DNA of 64,000 nucleotides, from contig JAMSLZ010000003.1 of assembly GCA_026027325.1 (NCBI GenBank), positions 496,001-560,000 of the forward strand, read 5' to 3'. A model generated the notes under the pieces. That model had not been told where the DNA came from and made no database searches. It saw nothing but the letters and a program-made list of their open reading frames with translations. How positions within the stretch are numbered: position 1 is the first letter of the stretch; the number at the start of each line of letters is the position of its first letter. This document shows, in pieces, positions 48,998 through 62,798 of the stretch. Both the position numbers and the translations under genes were made by a program. Source of the DNA: Actinomucor elegans. Taxonomy: Eukaryota > Mucoromycota > Mucoromycetes > Mucorales > Mucoraceae.

Positions 48998-49650
48998 TTA
49001 AAGTGTAAGCATTTTTCCAAAACGAAGTCCTGCTACTGCTAGTCCAAAGATCTTGAGAGATTCAAAACCGACATAAGCACGATGTACTTTGGGAAGCGTG
49101 CCATCATTGAGATTTTGTTGCGTAATCTGTTTAGCCTTTTTATTTAACATGGGAAGCAGATAGACGGCTTGGATGGCTGTGACAGTAGCTGGAATCCAGA
49201 TCGCTTTTGACAAACAACCGTCAACATAGCCGTTGTTGTCAATGATGCGCTTACGCCATTCGCAGAACAAATCCAAACCAAGAACACCAACAGCGATCTA
49301 TCAATTTGTTAGATATAACCATATTTCATTAGTATTAGATATAATAATACCTCGATTTTGTTTAACCAATTGAAACGTTGTCTTCCACAATCTAGCTTTT
49401 GTTGGTCGCTTAAATGAGGCGATTGTAAAAAGAGAGGTGTCTCCAAAAAGCTCAAATTGAGCGTAGTGGCAAACCAGTATGTGTTGACTATAGCCAAGTA
49501 AAGCGTCAAGTCTCTCAAAGAGGTCTTTTGCCATATTTTTCTATGCAGGATGACTTCAATAGCAACTGAAGGTACGAGCACCTTGACCGCTGACAAGGGA
49601 TCTTCCAAAAATTTAGCGCAGCAGTTGGAATATGAGGATGTATTGGGCAT
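48998..49650 (-). CDS. multi-span membrane protein of unknown function
   Basis: Two minus-strand exons, 49650-49351 and 49297-48998, join in phase 0 to 199 residues (MPNTSSYSNCC...). Hydrophobic stretches at about 20-40, 45-75, 100-115, 125-150 and 170-195 suggest four or so membrane passes. Charged loops such as RFNWLNKIE and LFCEWRKRIIDNNGYVDG lie between them. The exons fit without any forced frame, and the convergent neighbour uL2 ends 105 bp away. I do not recognise the family; a mitochondrial or ER membrane protein of early-diverging fungi is a guess from composition only. Confidence 0.72.
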
Positions 49651-51968
49651 ACTGTAAGTGATTAAGGATAGAAGAAAAAAGAAAAGAAGTAAAACTTAAA
49701 CAAACTACTAAGCTCACACCCTTTGATATTTTCCAGCGGAAATATTTTATCAACATTTTGCTTCTTCATTAGATTAATACCCGAAGAACATATGATATAT
49801 ATCGTTGACATAAAGCTTAGCGAATAGGGTTTTCATGCGTGTAACATTTATATTCATTCAGTTTAATAGGGCTCACTACCAAAAAAAAAAAAAAAGTTTC
49901 AGGCTCTATGTACGTGCTGTCTATCCAAAGTTCGAGCTCAGTATACAGATCAAGAGAGATAGTGTGTTATATTGAACGTTGCATTATGTAAAACGACCAG
50001 CTTTATCCTTCAAGAAACCGTACTGAGGAACAAAGAAGATACGATTATAATAAAAAAGTCACATATGTGCCCGTTATTATAAGTAGTGTCGGCTTCTGGG
50101 TACAGAGCTACAACGTAGTGATGCGCGTCAGTTAGTGTACATTAGTACTTCTTCAAACATTGTATAGAATGAGGATTTTCAATAGTATATGGTCATTTAT
50201 CTCATATCAAATGCATTGCTATTGACTGTAAAGTCTCGTCGTTGTTTTGTGACTTCCAGGCATAAATTGCATCATTGTTGGTCATTATCATTCATGCAAC
50301 TGTGTAGTTTTTTTTTTTTTAGTTTAATCTATTGTTTCGTCTATTAGGCGCAGATATTTTTTTATTTTCAGGGATATTTTAGGGGACAAAAAACTAATTA
50401 GCAGGCTACCGTAGGCAGTATGAAGTATCACAGAATCCAACATGACACATAGAAATGTATTGCAGTGGCTCTTTAAACATTTAATAATTATGCTTTCCTT
50501 GACCTGATTGTTCTGTTATTTAAACATTCAAATTCGGCCCTTGCTAGCTTTTATGTGATGGGAAACAAAGTCGCATTAGAAACCATATTTCTAAAATAAT
50601 TCCAATACCGCCGAAAAGCGACGTGAATGTATATCAAATGCAATGAGATTCTCTCGACCTTTTTTGGATTAAGATTCGAATAAAAATTTGATCTGCATCT
50701 TTTGGTCTCGTTGTTCATAATAAGAGAATGTCAATAAATTAAAAATGGTCTAACAAAGTATGTGTATAATTGAATAACGCATCTAATGATATAAAAGTGA
50801 TGAGGTATTTCTGCGAATTTATAGGGTATTCCTTGATAAGTGTTTCCTTTTAAATCTTTTACAAATGCAATCAGAACTCGAATATTTTACATACAATTAA
50901 ATCCACAAAAAATAGAAGTGTATTATATCAAATATATCAGATAAATACTATCAATGAGCTATGTATCTAAAATGCTGTATTCACGCTCCATAAAAGAAAG
51001 TACTATTTTAAAAAGTCGCTTATAGGTGTATACCCCTTTCGATTTTTCCAGAAATCGTGCCGTTTCTCAACTGACTGCAGTTTAATAGTGGATTTGGTGA
51101 CTAATGCATGCTACAGAACAAATGAATGTATACATTAGAGCTATTATTTGATTAAAGCGCAATAAATGTTTTACATTTTAATGATATGTTATAAATTCTA
51201 CGCATGTTATAAATGCAGATCTAAAGGATCAGTAGTTCATTTCACCGATCTCATTCTAATATCATGTCTGATTAGCGCTCCAAACTTACAATAAGCTGCT
51301 GAATTTAGTAGACCCTTTATTTTCCTAGAGTACAAATCAATATGTCGTATTATTCTTGACTATGTATATCAGTGAAATATATATTTTTTATATGAACTAG
51401 AGCTAATGATCCATCGTTCTCACAGCCAATCTCGGGTTTAAATCCACATTCAATTGATATTTCATGCCTATGCAAAGCTTCTGCATCTACCAGACCCTTT
51501 ATTTGAGGATTATACTCCTATGTAATATAGTTTTTCATTTTTGAGATTTATATCCATTAACAAGCACCCAATGCATTCTCTCCAACTTCCATACACTTTG
51601 AATAAGCTACAGCACACTTGTTGTATTATAGATAATAAAGTTGAAAACCTAATTATTAAGTAACCCTGGTTGCGATTCTCTTCCATGACTTAGTGCCAAA
51701 AAAAAAAAAAAAATTATTAAGTCTCCAGATGAATCATACTTGCAAGGAGCAATATGCATACTTGTAAGCTGACTTATCTTACACACCTGACATTTAATCA
51801 CCTGTAATTCAATAACGAACTAGAAAAAAAAATGATTCCCGGACAAATGATAGAACAAGACATACTCTGTTTCAATGAATCGAGTTTTACAAATATAATT
51901 TTCGAGATAAACCCGTAAGACACACTCCAAATCACTGTAAAATAGCTACCTTAAATGTCAAAACTAAC

Positions 51969-52003
<35 letters not shown>

Positions 52004-52020
52004 ATTATTAATATACAAAA
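49651..52020. other. AT-rich intergenic region
   Basis: No gene recognised. Poly(A) and poly(T) runs lie at 49880-49895 and 50310-50320. Two diverged direct-repeat segments occur at about 51293-51322 and 51476-51505, sharing AGACCCTTTATTT, next to MITE-like motifs at about 51220-51285 and 51405-51450. A (TTA)n microsatellite at about 51971-52002 lies just after the kinase gene end. Confidence 0.5.
51971..52015. repeat. (TTA)n microsatellite
   Basis: A run of about ten TTA/ATT units directly downstream of the kinase stop codon. Confidence 0.9.
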
Positions 52021-54127
<2,107 letters not shown>

Positions 54128-54336
54128 TAGAAAAAATATGAAAAAGAAAGAAAGAAAGAAAAGGTTCAACAAAGGGAGATCGAATTGCTTTTTATTGTAC
54201 ATGAATCAGGTAATACTAAACCAATGAGGCATTCGTATGATCACAGACTGACTATCCGTCAGCTGTACAGTATCAGATAAGAACTACCCAAGGGATGAAA
54301 GGGGACTGGCTTGCATAGAAATGGACCCTGTTCATA

Positions 54337-55218
54337 CTAGTCTTTTTTGCGAAGAGGCTTCTTTTTTCTTGACTTGAATGCACCGTCGCCCAGTTTACGC
54401 TTCTTGAACATCAAACTATCATCGTCTACTGCCACAGTATCAGTATCTAAATCAGTTGGAAACTCTTTCTCTCTAATCTTGAAACTATGCAAATCCTCTT
54501 GATCTTCATCATCGTCTTGGAACTCTGGCTTTTGATCATGTGTGGTTGTTTCTTCTTTCTTTTCTTTAAGTGTAGGTGATGGTGGCGTCACTGCCACAGG
54601 CGTCTCGACGATTTCCCACTCGCCTACCTTGGCAATCTCCTTATTCACTGCCCATTCTTCACGTCCTTGTAGAGCAGCTGTCTTTTCGGCTTGTGCTTGC
54701 TGGCGCAGTTCTTCTATAGTGGGTACGTTGGGATCCACATAATAATCAGCCGTTGCCGCTTTTCGGACTGGTTTCTCTTGTATAGGCAAAGTGGGTGCGT
54801 ATTTGCTTCGATCTTGAATACCGACTGAATTGAGAGCAGCCTAAACATAAACAATCAATATTTCAAAGCTCTTGAATGATGATCGCACTTACCCTTTCAA
54901 TACGCTGTATTTCTCGGCGTACGCTCTCTGCATCCTCCTGGTCTTGTCTTCCTTTTTGATATACACCCCGCAAAAAGCGCTCAACTTGATCCTTATGCGC
55001 TCGACCGTTTTCATGGAGTGAAATGGACTAGTTTTCCTTTGGATCAATTATTATAATACAAGAGATCTGTAGAGACATACTTACAGGTTTGTTATTCGCT
55101 ACGTATTTCTTACAGTATTTACACCAATGTCGCTGTTGAGATACCCAATAGTCAGCCCTATCAAAGAATCTTGTGAGTATTTCTACATGAATGTCTTGAT
55201 TTAGTTCAATGATTACAT
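54337..55218 (-). CDS. WBP4/FBP21-type spliceosomal protein with U1-like zinc finger
   Basis: Four minus-strand exons: the AT of the start codon at 55218-55217, then 55157-55085, 55027-54893 and 54840-54337, joining to 237 residues. The start codon is split by a 59-nt intron. This places Met directly before ADYW, exactly as in animal WBP4, which is why I chose it. Residues about 1-45 form a matrin/U1-C-type finger: ADYWVSQQRHWCKYCKKYV and later SISLHENGRAH (C-x2-C...H-x5-H). Residues about 95-125 contain DYYVDPNVPTIEELRQQ. The C-terminus is acidic then strongly basic (KSRKKKPLRKK), a nuclear signal. WBP4 acts in spliceosome B complexes. No WW domains are present, unlike the animal protein. 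Its start is 91 bp from the Erv41 stop on the same strand. Confidence 0.8.
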
Positions 55219-55308
55219 TATTAAACGCGAGTAAAGATGGTACTATGTAATTCAAGCAAAACGGTATTTTATTGATATACGTGACTGTCATAGATTGGAT
55301 CAAGCTAC

Positions 55309-56756
55309 TTATACACCTCTCATTATATGGTGAGTAGCCGAGTATAGATTAGGATCCTCTCTTCCTCCAGTCAAAACAAAATTGAAGAGTCTATAAAGCG
55401 CACCTACAGTAACAGCAGACCCACCGAGAATACCGCACAATCTTACTAAAAACTGCAAAAAGGATTGCTGACGCGTCTCACTGATCTGCAAGGAAATGGG
55501 TTCAATATCATATTTGAAGAAGATACCAGGTACAGTCTGTCCTTCACGGAACTGCTTGTGATAATCAGTCACTGCGTATTGGTTTGTTAACAAGACTTTG
55601 TTTCTGCGATCAATATAGGTGGTGGGCACAACAGAAATGGCATATTGAAAAATTTCAAAATCTAAATAGAATTAGTACACTTTGTCTTCGATTACATATT
55701 AGCTCTGCTTTACTTGTTTCTGCAATCTCAATGCTATTATCCAATGGGTTAATCAAGTCAGGGTACAGTTCACCAAACGAAAACTCATCAATGCGATGTG
55801 TAAAGTTAAGCACTACAATGTATATAAGTCCAACATGATTTTTTTTTTAAAAAAAAAAGATACTTACAGTCATGGCTGGTATGACCATGGCTCGCTATAG
55901 AACATACTTTGTTAGCTCAATTCTATAACACAAAAACTCCTGCATACCATAACCATGACCATCTGAAGTAATATGAAGGTTTGATGCAACTTTGTTTACA
56001 TGAAGTGACCCGTAGATTCTGCAGGCGCCCATATCCTCTACATTGCTTATTAAATACTTTCCAAGCCTCGATCCATAGATGGAACTTACTAGCAACTTCT
56101 TGATTGTATGGCTTTCCACTGGCAGCTTGAATTATCTCATGGATCTTTTTGGGGTCATCTATTTGTCTGTACACTTTGTTAGTTCGAGTTTTTTTCAATT
56201 GCTGTTTTTTATTTATTTATTTTTTTTACCTGTATTTGGTGGCCGTGCGAGCAGAAAACTCGGCCTAGAATCAAAAATTAATATATGGTTTAACAAAAGA
56301 AATACATACTACATTACAGGAATAAGTCGAAGATCGTTTGTAAGTTGCGTACGTTGTCCTGTTGCGTCAACAACGTGCACCATAAGTGCTGTAATATTTG
56401 GTTAAAGCGGTTGCAATGAAGAAATAGAGTGCTTGCAACTTACATGGACAAGGCATGGCAATCGTAGTATCGATATTGATGAGCATTTTCGTATCTATTG
56501 ATGAATCGACCAGAAATTTATAGGTACTGTGTATTTTGCGGTAGCTAATCGAGGAATAACATTAATATACCATGTTCAAAATGCAACTAAATTTTGATGC
56601 TCACTCTGAAAATTCACTCATGGTCAACAGTATCAAACAAAGCGCAACCAGCACAGTCAGCAATCCACCTTTCTCGCTACGCTGCTGGTTATCATCTTCC
56701 ACCTTGGGGAACGCGTCGATGGCTGCAGCTTTTTCTGCAAGTTTACGAAACGACAT
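55309..56756 (-). CDS. ERV41: COPII vesicle cargo receptor Erv41 (ERGIC2-like)
   Basis: Nine minus-strand exons (56756-56605, 56544-56444, 56388-56318, 56264-56230, 56166-56090, 56037-55948, 55894-55868, 55812-55714, 55661-55309) join in frame to 334 residues. Two exons are very short (35 and 27 nt). The N-terminus AIDAFPKVEDD precedes the first membrane helix (LLTVLVALCLILLTMSEFS). The lumenal part contains MLINIDTTIAMPC, VHVVDATG, ACRIYGSLHVNKVASNLHIT, FTHRIDEFSFGEL and FQYAISVVPTTYI. GIFFKYDIEPI and the second helix (FLQFLVRLCGILGG) follow. These are all ERGIC-family landmarks. Erv41 pairs with Erv46 and cycles between ER and Golgi to retrieve cargo. ERGIC2 fits better than ERGIC3 because of the AFPKVEDD start and shorter length. 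Confidence 0.9.
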
Positions 56757-58179
56757 GTTTCTCTAAAGTGTATGATTTTACTTGAGAAAGAGAAAGTCAA
56801 GCGTTGCTTTTGCTTACATAAATAGTTGCTTCGCTGCTGAAACGTGATTGGATGTCAGCGATTCAATAATCAAATGCGAAATTGATACTAAAGAGCATCC
56901 TTAATTACTTTGAAGGAAAGTTATATAAGATAGATGAGGGGATAGCAGCTTGAAAAATCAAATGAACTAATACAGAATTCAATCACATATCTTAGGTGAA
57001 GTTGGATAATGTATATATTCTTAAAAATTAGAGATATATCTGATTTATGAACATTTTATTTGTGTTTTTATAAGAGTAACATGCACTTTTCATAAATGAA
57101 AAACTATAAGAATATATTGACCTATACGTTAAGGTATGATTTATGTTTTAATTCTAAAAAATGTATTTCTCAGGTGTTTTCTGCAACATTTAAAAATATC
57201 TGAAATCTTCAAAACTTTATCAAGATATGCTCTTGCAAAAAAAAAAAAAAGAGGGACCTTCGAAGTGAAATACGATCTTTTAAAACTAAATAATAACCGT
57301 AAAGGCCTATCAATACACTTTAACAACTAGAGGTTTTAACAAAAGTCGTGAAAACTGAATTTTCTTTCGAATAGTAATATAATAAAAAGACGAATCACTC
57401 GTTTAGTTGTGTAAATTTGCCTTTATGATAATAACTTGAGTTATTTATATCAGAAAAACCCATAAAGCATACATTCATATATATATATATATATTATAAA
57501 GTAAAATGCTATCTACGCGCCCAAAAAAAAATAGCATTTGAATTATGAAAGCTTGACAAAGGAAAAACAGCCTTGATTGTAGGGCAATTTTTATTGACTA
57601 TCGCTGATACTACATGTAACTTGATTGGATGTCGAAGTATATAAAATGAAACTCAGATGCCAAGTCGCTGTTTTTTTCCTACAGTACAATCTTCAGTAGT
57701 AAACAACTAAAATTTCTCGTATGGCTCATTAATAAAGTTTGTAAAAGTGTTAATCATGTATAGAGTTTTGTAAAGAGCTAAGTGTTTGCCTTTTAAATAG
57801 TTCTAATTTTCAGAATTTTAACTTTTTTTTTTTTGAGTGGCAAGCCTAACTTTATATATGAGCAGCGAAAATTACAGAAAAAATATTACAATGAGTTTTT
57901 CGACATAAAAAACTAGTGTATATTATATTATAGATAGTATCCTATGAACAAGATCGATACTTGAGAAAATGTGAGAGCTTTGAAATATGAAAGGTAAACC
58001 TTAACATGCAAATTTCATCTGCAGTAGCAAGTTCGTGACGGTTTCAATATTAAACGATGACGTTGTCTGTGCTTTTGGGACGCATTTCTAATTCCTCTAT
58101 CAATTACGCGTTGCCTTGACACTTTTTTCCAGTAGCTTTCTATACCTTTTTTTCTTTATTCCTTTTATACTAAAACATT
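56757..58179. other. intergenic region between Erv41 and Rpt3
   Basis: AT-rich with no recognised gene. It carries the divergent promoters of ERV41 (left) and RPT3 (right; T-rich tract at 58138-58170). A short (AT)n run lies at 57479-57493. Confidence 0.5.
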
Positions 58180-59520
58180 ATGGAAGAGATTGGCATTCAT
58201 CCTAAACCAGAGGTAAAAATCGCGTTACAGCTCATTAGATGCCTTGTTATTCAAATCTGACAATAGGTCAAAGAACCCACCAGCATCTTTTCTAAAGTCG
58301 GTCAACTGGAAGACTTATCAGAAGGCGACTTATATGTCAAGTTGAAGAAGCTCCAACGCGATTTGGAGTTTATTGAACTTCAAGAGGAATATATCAAAGA
58401 TGAACAAAAGAACTTGAAACGAGAATTGGTTCGAGCACAAGAAGAAGTGAAAAGAATCAAGTCAGTTCCACTTGTTTTGGGTCAGTTCCTTGAGCCCATT
58501 GATCAACATACAGGTATTGTGGGCTCCACCACTGGCTCCAACTATGTAGTGCGCATTCTCAGTACTATCGACCGCGAATTATTGAAGCCTAGTTCTTCTG
58601 TCGCTTTACATCGTCACTCCAATGCACTTGTTGATGTTTTACCACCAGAGGCCGACAGCAGTATTTCACTTTTGGGAGCAGATGAGAGACCTGAGGTAGC
58701 ATATGCCGATGTGGGTGGTTTGGATATCCAAAAGCAAGAAATCCGTGAAGCCGTTGAATTGCCCCTAACACATTTCGATCTGTATCGTCAAATCGGTATT
58801 GATCCTCCTCGTGGTGTATTATTGTACGGTCCCCCAGGTACAGGTAAAACTATGCTAGTGAAAGCAGTGGCACATCATACAACCGCTAGCTTTATTCGTG
58901 TCGTTGGTTCAGAATTTGTACAGAAATATCTTGGTGAAGGTCCTCGTATGGTGCGTGATGTGTTTAGATTGGCCCGTGAAAACTCGCCTTCCATTGTCTT
59001 TATTGATGAAATCGATGCTATTGCTACCAAGCGTTTTGATGCACAGACAGGTGCTGATAGAGAAGTACAACGTATTTTACTTGAATTGCTCAATCAAATG
59101 GATGGTTTCGATCAAACTTCAAATGTCAAGGTCATCATGGCTACAAATCGTGCTGATACTTTGGATCCTGCCTTGTTACGTCCTGGTCGTCTTGACAGAA
59201 AGATTGAATTCCCTACACCCGATCGTCGTCAAAAGCGTCTCATTTTCCAAACTATCACATCAAAGATGAACTTGTCTGAAGAAGTTGATTTAGAAGAATG
59301 TAAGTGCATAGATCATTAAACGAAAAGACATAATGCTGATTGTTTTATAGTTGTTTCGCGACCTGACAAGCTATCTGGTGCAGAGATTGCCGCTATCTGT
59401 CAAGAAGCTGGTATGCATGCTGTCCGAAAGAACCGTTATGTCATTTTAAGTAAAGATCTGGAGAAGGGTTATAAAGCTAATGTTAAAAAGGAAGATTCCA
59501 ACTTTGAATTCTACAAATAG
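58180..59520 (+). CDS. RPT3: 26S proteasome regulatory ATPase Rpt3
   Basis: Three exons (58180-58212, 58267-59299, 59351-59520) join to 411 residues. The order of motifs is that of a proteasomal AAA ATPase: an N-terminal coiled coil ([19 protein letters not shown]), an OB-type region ([14 protein letters not shown]), Walker A GPPGTGKT, the pore loop region [10 protein letters not shown], Walker [11 protein letters not shown], the arginine-finger region [23 protein letters not shown] and a C-terminal helical lid. It ends FEFYK, where FYK is the HbYX motif that docks in the alpha-ring pockets and opens the 20S gate. Distinguishing Rpt3 from other Rpt proteins rests on the N-terminal coil sequence and the EFYK end, both typical of PSMC4/Rpt3. 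The gene looks intact and normal. Confidence 0.96.
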
Positions 59521-59796
59521 TCTATCCAATAAAACGTATCTACATATACAATTCCTTTCATTTATCGAACCTTTTGTTTTATGGGTTTTGTAATTATAAA
59601 AACTGCATCATAGGGTATATATTCCCATAAAAAAACCATACCTAGATGGTTAAATTTTAGTTTGGTAACAACCTAGTGACGAATTGTCCGGTAGAAGTCG
59701 CGCTTTAGCGGCTACCTATAAATCATCTCCGTGAAACCGTTGCGCTTTGCTCTTTTGGTTTTTTTTTTTTACACTAGTTGTTTTCACTCTTTACAA

Positions 59797-61308
59797 ATGT
59801 CTGACGATTTTGAGGATATCCCAGATCTAGTTCCAGCAACTAACATGTAATAACAATACTGTACTAGACACATTCTTGACTTATAGATCATTCTTTTTTT
59901 TTATTATTATTATTTATTTATTTGAATAGTGAAACACCCGAGCCTGTTAAAGAGGAACAGCATAAAAAGATCCCTGTCACGATCGTCACAGGTAAGGCAC
60001 CTTGATCAAACTGCAATTAGCTACTAAATTACGCGTCAATGCAGGTTTCCTCGGTAGTGGCAAGACGACCCTTTTAAACTACATTTTGACCGAGAAGCAT
60101 GACAAGAAAATTGCTGTGATTCTGAATGAGTTTGGAGATAGTAAGCTTACAAAACAACTGCATATTTCTTTTATATTTAATATAGATGATATAGGTAGTG
60201 ATATTGAAAAGAGTTTATCGGTTAATCAAGACGGTAACCTTTATGAAGAATGGCTTGAGCTTCGAAATGGATGCTTGTGTTGTTCCACAAAGTGCGTCAT
60301 TTTATAGAATATCAAGTAAATACTAAACTCTTTCAATAGAGATGTCGGTGTAAAGGCTATTGAGAACTTGATGGAAAAGAAGGGAAAATTTGATTATATC
60401 TTGTTAGAAACAAGTGGATTAGCAGATCCAGGACCTATTGCTTCCATGTTTTGGTTGGATGATGGCTTGGGAAGCGAAATTTATTTGGATGGTATTGTGA
60501 CTCTGGTAGATGCTAAACATATTAGAGATCATATCAATGAAAAGAAGCAAGATGTTATGATCAATGAAGCTCTCAAGTAAGCTATTTGATTAATTGAATA
60601 ATTCATCAAGCTAACAATGCATTCTATAGACAAATAGCTATTGCAGATCGCATCGTTATTAACAAAAAGGACTTGCTAAACCAACAAGAGTTGGATCAAC
60701 TTCAAGAAGATCTTGCGTCAATCAATTCAGTGGCGGATATGCTTGTTACAGAGAGATCAAGAATTCCTTTAGATTATGTACTTGATATCAATGCTTATGA
60801 TGTGAATAATGCAGATGCCCTTGTTCATCAAACTCAAAAGATAGAAGATCATGGCAATAACCATGCCCATCAAATCAGCCATGTAAGATATGCTTGCTTA
60901 CATGTAATATAACTAACCGATTGATCTGTTTAGGAAATTCAAACCATTTGCATTCAATTTGATCAACAGCTTGATAGAATCAAAGAGTTGGAAGAATGGA
61001 TTCAAGAATTATTGTGGGAAAAGAGAATTGCTGGCACTAGCGCGGAGGACGAGCCTGTCATTGTGCTTAGACTCAAAGGTATCCTTTACCCACCCAAAGA
61101 CAAACTCATAGAGAATGGTAATCTGAAAAAGAGAATGGTCATTCAAGGCGTGCAAGATTTATATGACATTCAAGAAGGGTTCGCTGGTGACGATATCAAC
61201 CAAGACGATACTTCCAGTAAGATTGTTTTGATTGGCAAGAATCTAGACAAGGAAAAAATATCTGCTTCTTTTACAACTATCTTGGGAATCAAGCATAGAA
61301 TCATTTAA
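59797..61308 (+). CDS. ZNG1: ZNG1/CobW-family GTPase metallochaperone (COG0523)
   Basis: Seven exons (59797-59846, 59930-59991, 60045-60140, 60195-60291, 60340-60576, 60630-60882, 60934-61308) join to 389 residues. Motifs: Walker [10 protein letters not shown], switch region ILNEFGD, the metal-binding CLCC (RNGCLCCS), Walker B ETSGLADP, and the base-specificity NKKD. A C-terminal CobW_C domain follows ([25 protein letters not shown]). The family in eukaryotes delivers zinc to methionine aminopeptidase 1. Its N-terminal docking motif CPELVP is here IPDLVP, the Cys being replaced by Ile. Exon 4 has two possible acceptors 9 nt apart, both in frame (60186 or 60195). The coding end overlaps that of the RING gene on the other strand by 4 bp. 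Confidence 0.93.
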
Positions 61309-62798
61309 TGAATAAAGAATAGTCTTCTCCATAAAGAAGGACGCTCATTGGTTGTAGCTGCTTCTATATCACTGGTTTGTCCTTCAGTGCTTGCCTTTGG
61401 AACTTGGCTGCAATCATATTTACATAATGGGCACTCTGCGCATTTTGAAGTGAGCCATGGATCTATAGAATTCTATATGAGTATCATCAGAAGCAACGGT
61501 TATACACACAAATACAAACCTATGCAATGGCAGTGATATTCGTGTTCACAAGGTAGCTTTCGAACCTTTGACCCAATACTCATGGGCTCTAAGCATATAA
61601 CACAAGCAGCAGCTTCATCTGAAGGCGTTTCAGTTACTTCCTTGGCTGGAAATAACGTTTCTAATTGTGTCTGTTGAAGGATATGTTTACCCATCGGTAG
61701 CATTTCCACGGGCGTTGGTATCAGACCTTGTGCTATCAAGTATTCCTGTCTCCTTCGTTTTCTCCATATATGCCAATGCATCACAACTAATCCCAAAATT
61801 AGTCTAGTCTATCATAGTTCACGAAACTTTTACTAACCTGAAGCAAGGAAACTAGTAACCAGTAGAATAGACACAACGAGTAATGTCACTTCCCAAGCAT
61901 TGATACCACCAGATACCGCAGGCAACATTAAAACACGAACGAAGGGCCTTACACTCATGGTTTGACCCAAAGAAGAGGAAGGCATGCTTTTGTACAGTTC
62001 TATTTTCTCATAAAGTTCTTCGCCTGTCCGTGGCCCAACAAAATAGACTGTGATGCTAATGTTTGTTCCGGTAGGAATCTAAAGAGAATATGTTTGTAAG
62101 TAGCTGTTCTTGGATATCCATCCTCCTATGTTCGTTTTAATCTCTCCTATTTATTTTACTTTCTCTCTCTCTCTCTCTCTCTCTCTCCTTCCCACCCTCT
62201 TTCCATTCAATCCATGTCGATATATACGTAGCTGTACTCACCTTGATATTATCGTCGTCACGACTAGGATCTATCTGAGACCCATACATAATAACTCCAA
62301 CTGCACCATCGCTCTGAGCCTTTAAAATGCTGTTGATGTGTGTGCATTCAGGTTGATGCTCTTGCTTGATCAGAGCAATTCTTGGTAGTGTACTGGGCAG
62401 TGGAAGCTCGAGTAATTGATTCAAAGTCGTGTTTTTATTGCCATTATTGGTGTTTGCGGCTATACAGCTTTTAGTTTCTTGATAATAGAGAATGCCCTTG
62501 AGTCCGGTATCGACTGGTTGGCTTAGGTTCGCTGCTGGTTCGATATTTCTATTGAAAAATATAGGAGTGAAGTTGTTATCTGTATGAGCTAATGTGGATG
62601 AATTGGAGTAGACCCATACTACGTCTACAAGACAGAAGAATCGTTTTAGATGATTAGGAATTTATCAATGATCCTTATATCTATACCTAAAGTAATAGAA
62701 GTCTGTGTTGCAGAGAATAAACCGGCATGAACTGGATTAATATAGAATAAAAGAATCAATGGTATGATTGTTTGTAAAATTCGATATGCAATGATCAT
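61305..62798 (-). CDS. PA-TM-RING E3 ubiquitin ligase (RNF13/GRAIL type)
   Basis: Five minus-strand exons (62798-62687, 62624-62242, 62078-61838, 61786-61520, 61462-61305) join in frame to 386 residues. A signal peptide occupies about 1-27 (ILQTIIPLILLFYINPVHA). The lumenal protease-associated domain includes GLKGILYYQ, RIALIKQ, FNSIL-like and GAVGVIMYGSQ segments. A transmembrane helix lies at about 226-246 (WEVTLLVVSILLVTSFLAS). The cytosolic RING-H2 finger spans about 307-347: CVIC, CEHEYHCHC, then CPLC, all zinc ligands present. Such proteins sit in endosomal/vacuolar membranes and ubiquitinate membrane cargo. The acceptor of exon 4 was chosen at 61787/61786 because it restores the frame. 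Its stop lies inside the end of the convergent ZNG1 gene. Confidence 0.9.
62161..62187. repeat. (CT)n microsatellite in an intron of the PA-TM-RING gene
   Basis: A run of about 13 CT dinucleotides (GA on the coding strand) inside intron 2 (62241-62079) of the minus-strand gene. It does not affect the reading frame. Confidence 0.9.
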
